From Orobanche coerulescens (lineage: Eukaryota; Streptophyta; Magnoliopsida; Lamiales; Orobanchaceae), in the NCBI GenBank assembly GCA_033398695.1, contig CM065804.1, positions 123,499,501-123,563,500 on the forward strand: 64,000 nucleotides of DNA. The letters run 5' to 3'. Under the pieces are notes generated by a model. It did not search any database. It was given only the letters and a program-made list of their open reading frames with translations, and was not told the DNA's origin. This document shows, one piece after another, positions 1-10,561 of this stretch (the first letter of the stretch is position 1; every line of letters starts with the position of its first letter). The position numbers and the translations under genes are program-made.

Positions 1-1158
1 TCCTTATGGATTCATAAAATTAAATACGTATTTATTTGGGGTCATCTCGAGCCGAATCGGAGCTGATACGGCTAGAACTTGATTTTTAGATGGGTTATGG
101 AGGAAAATCGAGGCGGCCCGTTTTTTGGATATTTTTTCATAATTTCTCATTGTGGATTTATAAAATTGAATACGCGTTTATTTGGGTTTATTCGGACCCG
201 AATTGGAGCTGATATGGCAGGAATTGGGTTTTCGGATAATTCTCATAGGGTAGTACACGAGTTATGGAGGAAAATCGAGGTGGCATATTTTTGAATATTT
301 TTTCATAATTTGTCCCTATGGATTTATAAAATTGAATACGCGTTTATTTGAGGTCATCCGAAGCCGCACTGGAGCTGATATGGCTGGAACTCGATTTTGG
401 ATAATTCTCATAGGGACGGGTTATGGAGGAAAATCGAGGCAGCCCTTTTATGGATGGTTTATTTGAGGTCATCCGAAGCCAAGCCGGAGCTGATACAGCT
501 GGAACTCGGTTTTTGAAAAATTCTCATAGAGGGGTAGTACACAGTTTGTGGAGGAAAATTGAGACGGCTCGTTTTTCGGATATTTTTTCATAATTTGTCC
601 CTATGGATTTATGAAATTGAATACGCGTTTATTTGGGGTCATCCGGAGCTGATACGGCTAGAACTCGATTTTTAGATAACTCTCATAGAGGTGGGTAGTA
701 CACGGGTTATGGAGGAAAATCGAGGCGGCCCGTTTTTGGATATTTTTTCATAACTTGTCCCTATGGATTTATAAGATTGAATACGTGTTTATTTGAGGTC
801 ATCCGGGCCGAATCAAAGCTGATACGACTGGAACTCAATTTTCGGATAATTCTGATAGAGGGTAGTACACGGGTTATGGATGAGAATTGAGGTGGCCCAT
901 TTTTTGGATATTTTTCATAATTTATCCCTATGTATTTATAAGATTGAATATGCGTTTATTTGGGGTCATCCGGAGCCGAATCGGAGCTGATACGGCTGGA
1001 ACTCGTTATTGGGATAATTCTCATAGGGGGTAGTACACGGGTTATGGAGGAAAATCGAGGCGGCCCGTTTTTGGATATTTTTTCATAATTTGTCCCTATA
1101 GATTTATAAAATTGAATACGCGTTTATTTGAGGTCATTCGGAGCCGAACTAGAGGTGA
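1..1158 (+). repeat. Satellite array S1, ~166 bp monomers
   Basis: Tandem monomers recur about every 163-169 bp. Landmarks are GTTTATTTGAGGTCATC, GAGCTGATAYGGCTGGAAC, TTCTCATAGGG, GGGTTATGGAGGAAAATCG, and a T-rich block before CATAATTTGTCCCTATGG. One monomer near 455-470 has lost about 50 bp. The array runs off the left window edge and is interrupted on the right by element A. Open frames inside it are by-products of the repeat and are not genes. A centromeric or pericentromeric role is inferred from monomer length only. Confidence 0.93.
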
Positions 1159-1569
1159 TGTAGCGACCACTTTTCAAAATGTCTTTTTAAAAATAATTTT
1201 AAGGGAGATTAAATATCCCAAAAAAATAATTGAATAATTACAGCGGAAATTGAAATAAAGTCATCCATTTCGCAAGTAAATAAAAATAAATTCTCAACAT
1301 TTCGAACATCCATAATATTCAACATGACATTGAAACCAAAGTTAAAACTTTAAATGAACGAAATAAATAAAAAGCTGATAAATATTATTACCACGCCACG
1401 CCTTTGCCCGCCACGCCAGACTCCTCAACCTGAAAGGTTTAAATAATGGGGTGAGCTTTCAACTCGCTCAGTGAGGAGGGAACGCTTTGTTAAATTTAAG
1501 TACATACATGTTGTCAAGTAGATATGACATGTCTGAACCTAGTGATTGCCCGAGGGCCATTCATATGCG

Positions 1570-1750
1570 AACTTTGTGCATACTGCCTACTACTCATTGG
1601 AGGCACAACGTTAATAATATGGAAACTTTGAGCACATTATGCCTACTACTCATTGGAGGCTACAACGTAAATAATATGCAAACTTTGAGCACATTATGCC
1701 TACTACTCATTGGAGGCTACAACGTAATTAATATGCAAACTTTGAGCATA
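1570..1750. repeat. 57 bp minisatellite inside element A left LTR, ~3 copies
   Basis: The unit contains GCCTACTACTCATTGGAGGC and an ACTTTGAGCA block and repeats every 57 bp. 57 is a multiple of three, so it gives a repetitive open frame on the + strand, which I treat as fortuitous. The right LTR has four copies. Confidence 0.9.
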
Positions 1751-2144
1751 TAAATGTTTGGCAAGAAACAAGCATATATACAAGTAACATCATGCATTAA
1801 ATAAAACAAGCGTAAAATCCCCACCTCGAAATACGATGATGATCCTTGAAAATTTGAGATGCGAATGCAGTTCAAACCCTAGGCTCCAAGTCCTCATCTC
1901 CTAAAATAACAATTAAATTTTAATATTAATATAGTGCCCAAAATAAATTAATATAAATTATTGAATTTATAAATGAGTAAACGGGATCTGTTTTTAAGTA
2001 TTAAATACTGGCTGGGATCAAATTAAAAGTATTGCGAAAATTGAGGGACTGAAATTGAATACACCGAAAGATTGATTTGGGGTTAACTGGAAAGGTCTGG
2101 AACTTAGGGACTCAATCGAAAAAAACTCAAAAAGGAGGGCTGGG

Positions 2145-2152
2145 TATAAAAA
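2145..2152 (+). promoter_or_regulatory. TATA-like box facing against element A transcription
   Basis: TATAAAAA lies in a GC-richer context on the + strand, followed about 50 bp later by CT-rich leader-like sequence (CTCTCTCTCTAACATCACGG). It is repeated at 8941-8948 in the other LTR. The direction is opposite to gag-pol. An antisense promoter is an inference from composition alone. Confidence 0.4.
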
Positions 2153-3133
2153 CCCCTTTGCCCTAAGGACCGGCCGACACATTACACTCTCATCATCACC
2201 CTCTGTTCTCTCTCTCTAACATCACGGGTTGAGAGAAAAAAAATCGCGAAGGAGAAAATTCATCTCACTCTCTTCCTCTCTCGGCTCGTCAGAGTCACAT
2301 ACCCAAACCTGAAGAAGACACACATCGACCGCAAGGGAAACGTTTTAAACTCACGCACAAACACCAAATCGTACCAACACTAGTGCAAACGGGAACGGCG
2401 ACGGTGGTGGTTTGACAGTGCGGCGGTTCGGCAGCAGGTCGCTGCCAAGGTGTAGGTCCGACGATCTGGCTTGCAAGAACTGGTGATTGAAAACCTAAAT
2501 TAAGGGTTCGACGTCTCCGAGTTTTGAGTTCAAGTCAGGATGATGAATTCGGATTCTGGTTATCTAAAGGTAGGCTCGAGGTTTCTGGATTCGGGTTGGG
2601 TTAGGTTCGGGCCGAGATGTGTTTTGATTGTTGATTTTGATTACGGGTCAATGTAATAGGGTTGGGTAGTTTAGGGGATGATTTTAAACGGGTTGTTTTG
2701 TTCAACTGGGTTTGATGGATTTGATATCCAAATTCTGGTCTTTGAGTTCGGACAGATCCAGTTGGATATATGAACTCGAAAAAAAAAAGATAAGCACTAT
2801 TTGATTTTATGTGATTATGAACTCGGATCAGATGTGGATTATATTCAACGAGAGAACAATAATATCATTGACATAGGAAGTATTTCACGAGGGAGATTAC
2901 CTTTAACGAGTTTGTAAACTCATTCGCGTGGAAGCCGTAGGGGGATCTCAGGTTGCTTGCTAATGAAACTTGGGGATTGATAAAGGAATGGCCCAACGGA
3001 GGGGAATCCTTTTATTAGAGAGACAAGAGCAGATGACTTCTTCTGTTCTCCCTTTTTTTGTGTGTGTTTCAGCCGTGAATAAAGATGATGTATTGTGTAT
3101 TTGGTGGAAAATGAATTATTGTGATGAGAATTG

Positions 3134-3141
3134 TATTTATA
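3134..3141 (-). promoter_or_regulatory. Putative sense TATA box, element A LTR
   Basis: On the minus strand this reads TATAAATA, within CTATAAATACAATTCTCATC. It lies about 610 bp from the 5' end of the LTR in transcription orientation. That distance matches the TATA-like boxes of families B, C, D and E, which supports the assignment. No palindrome cluster precedes it in this family. Confidence 0.5.
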
Positions 3142-3749
3142 GATACAGGTTTGAAGTGTTAAAGTTGCATTAGAATTTGTGTTGGATAAGTATTGAGAAG
3201 TTTTGATAAAGTGAGAGAAGTGAGAGTAGGATCGATTAGGGGAAAGAATTCTTAGTTATGATTAGTGTGGTTTAATTATAGTTGGTTAATTTATAAATGG
3301 TATAATGATAATAATAATTATAATAATAGTAAATGTAGAATAATAATTAATTGGTAATATTGATCAAGAAATAAATCTGAAAAATGATAATGATAACAAT
3401 AATAATAATATTAATACTTAATAAAATGGTATTAATAATATTAATAATAATGATAACATTATTGATAGTAGTGTCAATATTACACTCAGATAATTAATAA
3501 TACTATCATAAAATAAATAATGATCACTTAATTATATATATGACGAAATGACTCGGGCCATTATAATATGAGAACTTGGATTCGAGCCTGGAATGTAAAC
3601 TACGATCATGATATGCGAATAAGGAAAATTTTGACCTTATTTAATAAATGGGAATAAAATTCGTAAATAAATTGTTGGACATTTATAATCATTCATGCGC
3701 TTTCTATAAATTATAAAATAAATGCATGCTCGAAAATCGGGGCGTTACA

Positions 3750-3787
3750 ACCTACCTCTCTTAAATGAATTTTCGTCCTTGAAAATT
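3750..3787 (-). other. Element A polypurine tract and pre-PPT inverted repeat
   Basis: Next to the 3' LTR the minus strand reads TAAGAGAGGTAGGT, a polypurine tract that would prime plus-strand DNA synthesis. Just upstream, 3768-3787 is a perfect inverted repeat, AATTTTC paired with GAAAATT around a 6-base loop. The other four elements have a G/C-containing version at the same place. Confidence 0.75.
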
Positions 3788-3790
3788 AAA

Positions 3791-4810
3791 TCATGTACCT
3801 TCAAAAGCGAACGTCGGATACTTAGAACGGATCTCCTCTTCACGTTCCCAAGTCGCTTCATTCGGTCCATGACGGCTCCACTGAACTTTCACCAGTTTAA
3901 CCTCTTTGTTTCGTAACTGATGTACCTTACGCTCCAAAACAGCCTTAGGCACTTCCTCATAAGTCAAGTTCTTGGCTACGTGCAACTCTTTGAAATTGCA
4001 TACATGACCAGGATCATGTACGTATTTCGTCAGTATGGAGACGTGAAAGACATTGTGCACTCCCGATAACTCTAACGGCAATGCCAAACTATAAGCAAGA
4101 TCACCAACACGACCCAAAACCTCAAAAAGTCTGATATAACGAGGTTGTAGCTTTCCCTTTTTACCGAATCGTATCACTCCTTTCATCGGCGCTACCTTCA
4201 AGAACACTTTTTCTCCAATCTCAAATTGGATATCTTTCCTTCGTTTATTAGCATAAGACTTCTGCCGATCCTGGGCAGTCTTAATTCTACTTCTGATCTC
4301 GGCTATCTTCTCTACAGTCTGCTCAATCAATTCTGGACCCAAAATCTTTCCTTCTCCAACCTCACTCCAATAAATAGGCGATCGACATTTCCTTCCGTAG
4401 AGAGCCTCTTACGGGGACATTTGTATAGTCACTTGGTAACTATTGTTATAAGCAAATTCTACTAACGACAAAGTATTTTCCCAATTGTCACCAGTATCAA
4501 GAACACACGCTCTCAACAAATCTTCGAGTGTCTTGATAGTCCGTTCAGATTGACCATCGATTTGCGGATGATATGCAGTACTGAAATTTAATTTAGTGTC
4601 CAATGCACTTTGCAGACTCTTCCAAAATTTCGACGTAAATCGCGGATCTCTATCAGAGATGATCGACACTGGAACACCATGTAACCTTAAAATCTTCCGA
4701 ATATAAATCCTTGCATACTGTTCCATACTATAAGTCATCCTTACAGGTAGAAAATGAGATGACTTCGTCAAACGATCTACTATCACCCAGATAGCATCGT
4801 TCTTCCTCAC
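3791..4810 (-). pseudogene. Element A integrase core, C-terminal domain and chromodomain relic
   Basis: Two pieces in different frames. The upstream piece (4409-4810) shows the integrase core: [14 protein letters not shown] (first Asp), IISDRDPRF (second Asp) and [15 protein letters not shown] (Glu). The downstream piece (3791-4342) shows the GPY/F-like module, VFLKVAPMKGVIRF then NVFHVSILTKYV, and a chromodomain-like end (LVKVQWSRHG, EATWEREEEI). Integrase joins element cDNA to host DNA. Chromodomains of this group are thought to steer insertion to heterochromatin. A stop separates 4810 from the integrase zinc region, and a frame break lies near 4345-4405. It cannot make a full protein. Confidence 0.88.
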
Positions 4811-4813
4811 GGT

Positions 4814-5658
4814 TCACGGCAGACCAACCACGAAATCCATTCCAATATGCTCCCATTTCCATTCTGGGATTTCCAACGGTTTAAGTAAACCTTCTGGCCG
4901 TTGGTGTTCTGCCTTCACCTGCTGACACATCATACACCTCTCTACAAATACACCAATGTCCCGTTTCATTCCTCTCCACCAAAAGAACTTCTTCAGGTCG
5001 TGGTACATCTTTGTACCTCCCGGGTGAGCGGAGTATGGTGCATTGTGAGCTTCTTGAAGAATTTGCTTCCTAAGGGATAGATCCTTAGGAACACATAACC
5101 TCCCATCATAAGTCAAAACTTCGTCTGCGGCAACGACAAATTTCTCAATACTCCCATCTTGTGCTCGATCTTTCATCTTGCACAAGAACTTATCACGATG
5201 TTGAGCCTCCTTAATCTTATCCCTCAAGTTTGGTTGCAAGACCAAAGATGATATGATTGCTTTCGAACTCTTTGGAGACTCAACTAACTCAATCCTCAAC
5301 TCGGAGAACTCTTTTATCAAACTCTCCTGATCGGTCAAGCAAGCTAACTCGCCTCTAGTCTTCCGACTCAAGGCATCAACTACCACATTAGCCTTACCCA
5401 GATGGTAATAGATAGTACAATCATAGTCCTTCACCAATTCTAACCATCGCCTTTGTCTCATGTTAAGCTCTTTCTGTGTGAAAAGATACTTCAGACTTTT
5501 ATGGTATGTGTATATCTCACACTTCCCTCCATAGAGATAGTGATGCCAAATCTTCAGCGGATGTACTACCGCAGCCAACTCCAGATCATGCGTTGGATAG
5601 TTCAACTCATGTGGTTTAAGCTATCTCGATGCATAGGCTACTATTTTACCATATTGCA
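4814..5658 (-). pseudogene. Element A RNase H to integrase zinc-domain relic
   Basis: This contains the RNase H core ([37 protein letters not shown]) and then an HHCC-type integrase N-terminus ([12 protein letters not shown] and [16 protein letters not shown]). The usual FTDHKS motif is YTYHKS here, so one RNase H catalytic Asp is Tyr. The frame ends in a stop just after GMDFVVGLP. The junction with the upstream RT frame (near 5605-5660) is out of frame. This is a decayed copy. Confidence 0.86.
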
Positions 5659-6949
5659 TCATAACACAACCCAAGCCCTGCTTTGAGGCATCACTATAAA
5701 TAGTGATAGGAGTGGAATCGTTAATACTATTGCCGAGGTTAGTCTCCTTTTCAACTCTTGAAAACTTTCCTCGCACCTCTCACTCCATTCAAAACTCACG
5801 CCTTTCCTTGTTAACTGGGTCATAGGAGTGGCGATTTTCGTAAATCCTTCGATAAATCTTCTATAATAGCCAGCTAAGCCAAGAAAGTTGCGAACTTCGC
5901 TCGCATTTATGGGTACTCCCCAACTACTCACTGCTACCACCTTGTTGGGATCTACCTCAATTCCTTTTGAAGTCACCACATGTCCAAGAAATCCAACTCT
6001 GTTTAACCAAAACTCACATTTCTTGAACTTGGCATACAACTTCTCTTTGCGAAGTGTCTCCAATGTAATCCTCAAATGCTCTTGGTGTTGTTCATTGTCC
6101 TTAGAATACACCAAGATGTCATCTATGAAGACGATCACGAATTTATCCAAGTAAGGTTGGCACACCCTGTTCATCAAATCCATAAATACCACAGGTGCGT
6201 TACTCAGACCAAATGGCATCACTACAAATTCAAAATGCCCATAACGGGTCCTGAAAGCCGTCTTGGGAATATCACGCTCCCTAATCTTCAGTTGGTGGTA
6301 CCCCGACCTCAAATCGATCTTCGAAAAGGTTCCGGCTCCCCTTAACTGATCGAATAGATCCTCGATTCTCGGTAATGGGTACTTGTTCTTTACCGTGAGT
6401 CGATTCAACTCTCTGTAATCTATACACATCGGAAGTGACCCATTCTTCTTTCTTACAAACAGCACTGGTGCACCCCATGGTGACACTAGGACGAATAAAT
6501 CTGAGTTCCAGCAGCTCTTGAATTTGGACCTTCAATTCTTGAAGTTCCTTCGGAGCCATTCTATATGGCGCTTTGGATGTTGGAGCCGCCCCAGGGACCA
6601 AATCAATACTAAACTCCACTTGCCGATCGTGTGGGACTCCCGTCAAAACTTTTGGAAACACATACAAAAATTCCCGTACTATAAGTACGTTTGTAGGGGA
6701 CACCTCACTGGTATGAGTGTCGACCAAACTCACCAAGTAACCCTGTCATTTCTCCTTCCTTAGACTTCTCAGTGCCTTCATGGCTGTGATTACTCTTGGT
6801 GCTGCCCTACTCTTAGTGCCATAAAAGGTGATCGGCTCGTCTTCGGAACACCTCAATGTCATATTCTTCTCACGGCAATTTATATCGGCATCATGTCTAT
6901 CGAGCCAGTCCATACCAAGGATCACGTCAAAATCCATCAAGCTAATCAT
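5659..6949 (-). pseudogene. Element A protease C-terminus and reverse transcriptase relic
   Basis: The protease tail (DVILGMDWLDRHDA) is at 6746-6949. The RT lead-in ([15 protein letters not shown]) follows in another frame, then the main RT body (5659-6486) with [45 protein letters not shown] and the catalytic FIDDILVYS. At least two frame breaks lie between 6486 and 6746. The protease active-site segment (D-S/T-G) is missing, because the sequence jumps from gag straight into the protease C-terminal half at about 6975-7000. Confidence 0.9.
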
Positions 6950-6984
6950 ATATAGGCTAGCGTCAAATTCTATTCCTCGTTCGA

Positions 6985-7435
6985 GGTTCCAAAACTCTCT
7001 CCATTTTCTCTTGGTAATGTTGTGGGTAGTACTGCTCCATCACTATTTCCTTGAACCGATACCAAGTCAATGCTGCACGTTCGGCTGCCGGCCTCAAGCG
7101 CCAGTAGCTTATTCACCATCGTCCAACATCCTCCACCATTTGATACTAGAGGCATAGAATCATTGTGCATCAGTGCACCTAATGATCTCAAGGGTACGCT
7201 CAAGCGACATCAACCATTCGTCGACAAATGCTGGCCCTTCTCGACCGTTGAATGATGGTGATGTGAAACGTCGAAACTGCTGCACAATTTATGCCTGGGT
7301 AGGAGCTGGCACATTATTATTGTGGTTATCTTGACCTCCGTTACCACCACCACCACTCCGGCCTGAGTTGGCATTATGACCACCGAGATTATCAGCACCT
7401 CGATTAGTTGGGTGTCCATGTACACGAGTTGCCAT
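6985..7435 (-). pseudogene. Element A gag relic (capsid part only)
   Basis: The likely start Met (7433-7435) opens MATRVHGHP, followed by a Gly/Asn-rich stretch. Interrupted frames then show FRRFTSPSFNGREGPAFVDE, WLMSLERTLEIIRC and YRFKEIVMEQYYP, matching the retrotransposon gag capsid pattern. Stops follow the QA near 7290 and the CTDAQ near 7170. The CCHC zinc knuckle and the protease N-terminus are absent, which points to an internal deletion. Confidence 0.75.
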
Positions 7436-7880
7436 GGTCTTAAGGTGCATTATAGCCAATGACTTCTTAGGAATCTCCTCATAGGGGATCGAAAGAAAAA
7501 TATACATCGCGTCTAAGGGTTAACTGCTCCCAATAGACGTTCTAGCGATCTTTATACTAACACATTTACATGTATTTATAAATTTATAAGAAAGCGCGTA
7601 CATGTCCAACATTTATTATGAATCTCCATACCATATCATCTCTAAAATATAAACATGCCATTACAACATGTTTCAAAAATGTGTTGAATCTCATAACCGT
7701 AAAATTTTGTTACGATTACAACGTAAACATAACTTGAAATGTGTACCTTGGAGTTGACGTGGAGCAGCGACGGTGGCGTATAATGATCATAGATGCCATT
7801 AAAGTTTTAACTACTTGCGAAAAAAGGAAATTTAGTTTGAAAAAGAAATTATTTTAACGAGTCTACAGAATCGTAAACCT
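7436..7880 (-). other. Element A untranslated leader
   Basis: About 445 bp between the primer site and the gag start, AT-rich, with no convincing coding sequence. Confidence 0.6.
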
Positions 7881-7892
7881 GCTCCGATACCA
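7881..7892 (-). other. Element A primer binding site (tRNA-iMet type)
   Basis: The minus strand reads TGGTATCGGAGC, one base from the plant initiator-Met site TGGTATCAGAGC. It begins 4 bp from the 5' LTR, which fixes the element's orientation. Confidence 0.85.
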
Positions 7893-7896
7893 CTTA

Positions 7897-10561
7897 TGTC
7901 GCGACCACTTTTCAAAATGTCTTTTTAAAAATAATTTTAAGGGAGATTAAATATCCCAAAAAAATAATTGAATAATTACAGCGGAAACTGAAATAAAGTC
8001 ATCCATTTCGCAAGTAAATAAAAATAAATTCTCAACATTTCGAGCATCCATAATATTCAACATGACATTGAAATCAAAGTTAAAACTTTAAATGAACGAA
8101 ATAAATAAAAAGATGATAAATATTATTATCACGCCACGCCTTTGCCCGCCACGCCAGACTCCTCAACCTGAAAGGTTTAAATAATGGGGTGAGCTTTCAA
8201 CTCGCTCAGTGAGGAGGGAACGCTTTGTTAAATTTAAGTCCATACATGTTGTCAAGTATATATGACATGCCTGAACCTGGTGATTGCCCGACGGCCATTC
8301 ATATGCGAACTTTGTGCATACTGCCTACTACTCATTGGAGGCTACAACGTTAATAATATGCAAACTTTGAGCAAATTATGCCTACTACTCATTGGAGGCT
8401 ACAACGTTAATAATATGCAAACTTTGAGCACATTATGCCTACTACTCATTGGAGGATACAACGTAAATAATATGCAAACTTTGAGCACATTATGCCTACT
8501 GCTCATTGGAGGCTACAACGTAATTAATATGCAAACTTTGAGCATATAAATGTTTGACAAGAAACAAGCATATATACAAGTAACATCATGCATTAAATAA
8601 AACAAGCGTAAAATCCCCACCTCGAAATACGATGATGATCCTTGAAAATTTGAGATGCGAATGCAGTTCAAACCCTAGGCTCCAAGTCTTCATCTCCTAA
8701 AATAACAATTAAATTTTAATATTAATATAGTGCCCAAAATAAATTAATATAAATTATTGAATTTATAAATGAGTAAAAGGGATCTGTTTTTAAGTATTAA
8801 ATACTGGCTGGGATCAAATTAAAAGTATTGAGAAAATTGAGGGACTGAAATTGAATACACCGAAAGGTTGATTTGGGGTTAACTGGAAAGGTCTGAAACT
8901 TAGGGACTCAATCGAAAAAAACTCAAAAAGGAGGGCTGGGTATAAAAACCCCTTTGCCCTAAGGACCGGCCGACACATTACACTCTCATCCTCACCCTCT
9001 GTTCTCTCTCTCTCTCTAACATCACGGGTTGAGAGAAAAAAAAAATCGCGAAGGAGAAAATTCATCTCACTCTCTTCCTCTCTCGGCTCGTCAGAGTCAC
9101 ACACCCAAACCTGAAGAAGATACACATCGACCGCAAGGGAAACATTTTAAACTCACGCACAAACACCAAATCGTACCAACACTAGTGCAAACGGGAACGG
9201 CGGTGGTGGTGGTTTGACAGTGCGGTGGTTCGGCAGCAGGTCGCTACCAAGGTGCAGGTCCGGCGATCTGGCTTGCAACAACTGGTGACTGAAAACCTAA
9301 ATTAACGGTTCGATGTCTCCGAGTTTTGAGTTCAAGTCAGGATGATGAATTCGGATTCTGGTTATCTAAACGTAGGCTCGAGGTTTCTGGATTCAGGTTG
9401 GGTTAGGTTCGGGCCGAGATGTGTTTTTGTTGTTGATTTTGATTACGGGTTAATGTAATAGGGTTGGGTCCGATTAAAGTTTAAGGGATGATTTTAAACG
9501 GGTTGTTTTGTTCAACTGGGTTTGATGGATTTGATATCGAAATTCTGGTCTTTGAGTTCGGACAGATCCGGTTGGATATATGAACTCGAAAAAAAAGATA
9601 AGCACTATTTGATTTTATGTGATTATGAAATCGGATCAATATGGATTATATTCAACGAGAGAAAAATAATATCATTGACATAGGAAGTATTTCATGAGGG
9701 AGATTACCTTTAACGAGTTTGTAAATTCATTCGCATGGAAGCCGTAGGGGGATCTCAGGTTGCTTGCTACTGAAACTTTGGGATTGAGAAAGGAATGGCC
9801 CAACGGAGGGAAATCCTTTTATTAGAGAGACGAGAGCAGATGACTTCTTCTGTTCTCCCTTTTTTTTTTGTGTTTCAGCCGTGAATAAAGATGATGTATT
9901 GTGTATTTGGTGGAAAGTGAATTATTGTGATGAGAATTGTATTTATAGATATAGGTTTGAAGTGTTTAAGTTGCATTAGAATTTGGGTTGAATAAGTATT
10001 GAGGAGTTTTGATAAAGTGAGAGAAGTGAGAGTACGATCAATTAGGGGAAAGAATTCTTAATTATGATTTGTGTGGTTTAATTATAGTTGGTTAATTTAT
10101 AAATGGTATAATGATAATAATAATAATACTAATAATAGTAAATGTAGAATAATAATTAATTGGTAATATCGATCAAGAAATAAATCTGAAAAATGATAAT
10201 GATAACAATAATAATAATAATATTAATACTTAATAAAATAGTATTAATAATATTAATAATAATGATAATATTATTGATAGTAGTGTCAATATTACAGTCG
10301 TATAATTAATAACACTATCATAAAATAAATAATGATCACTTAATTATATATATGACGAAATGACTCGGGCCATTATAATATGAGAACTTGGACTCGAGCC
10401 TGGAGCGTAAACTACGATCATGATATGCGAATAAGGAAAATTTTGACCTTATTTAATAAATGGGAATAAAATTCGTAAATAAATTATTGGACATTTATAA
10501 TCATTCATGCGCTTTCTATAAATTATAAAATAAATGCATGCTTGAAAATCGGGGCGTTACA
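7897..10561 (-). repeat. Element A 5' LTR (right)
   Basis: 2665 bp, TGTCGCGACC to GCGTTACA on the + strand, and a close match to 1159-3749. It holds four 57 bp repeats (about 8302-8548), the antisense TATA-like box (8941-8948) and the AAT/ATT-rich tract (about 10093-10290). It should drive minus-strand transcription of A. Confidence 0.92.
8302..8548. repeat. 57 bp minisatellite inside element A right LTR, 4 copies
   Basis: Same unit as at 1570-1750 with one more copy. The encoded repetitive peptide (CLLLIGGYNV-like) is regarded as spurious. Confidence 0.9.

Larger units (their letters stand above)
1159..3749 (-). repeat. Element A 3' LTR (left)
   Basis: 2591 bp, starts TGTAGCGACC and ends GCGTTACA on the + strand. 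It is closely similar to the right LTR at 7897-10561. It contains a 57 bp repeat array, a gene-leader-like CT-rich block at about 2200-2290, and an AAT/ATT-rich tract at about 3290-3520. It is about 74 bp shorter than its partner, mostly because it holds one 57 bp repeat fewer. Confidence 0.92.
1159..10561 (-). mobile_element. Element A: degenerate Ty3/gypsy chromovirus inserted in satellite
   Basis: A complete LTR-internal-LTR structure of about 9.4 kb. The primer site lies beside the right LTR and the polypurine tract beside the left LTR, so the element reads right to left. It is flanked by GGTGA (1154-1158) and GCTGA (10562-10566). The intact satellite reads GAGCTGA here, so this is a 5 bp target duplication with one later mutation. 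The satellite continues in phase beyond it. Coding relics run gag, PR, RT, RNase H, IN, chromodomain, all interrupted. Its LTR ends (TGTAGCGACC / GTTACA) differ from the other families here, and decay of the frames suggests it is among the older insertions. Confidence 0.92.

Noticed and set aside
3290..3520. AAT/ATT-rich tract as a replication origin or matrix attachment site
   Set aside because: Low-complexity sequence within an LTR, repeated in the other LTR. No specific motif supports such a role.
8262..8549. Repetitive open frame CLLLIGGYNV... in element A's LTR
   Set aside because: The 57 bp unit is a multiple of three and so stays open by default. The left LTR version differs in copy number, and nothing suggests translation.
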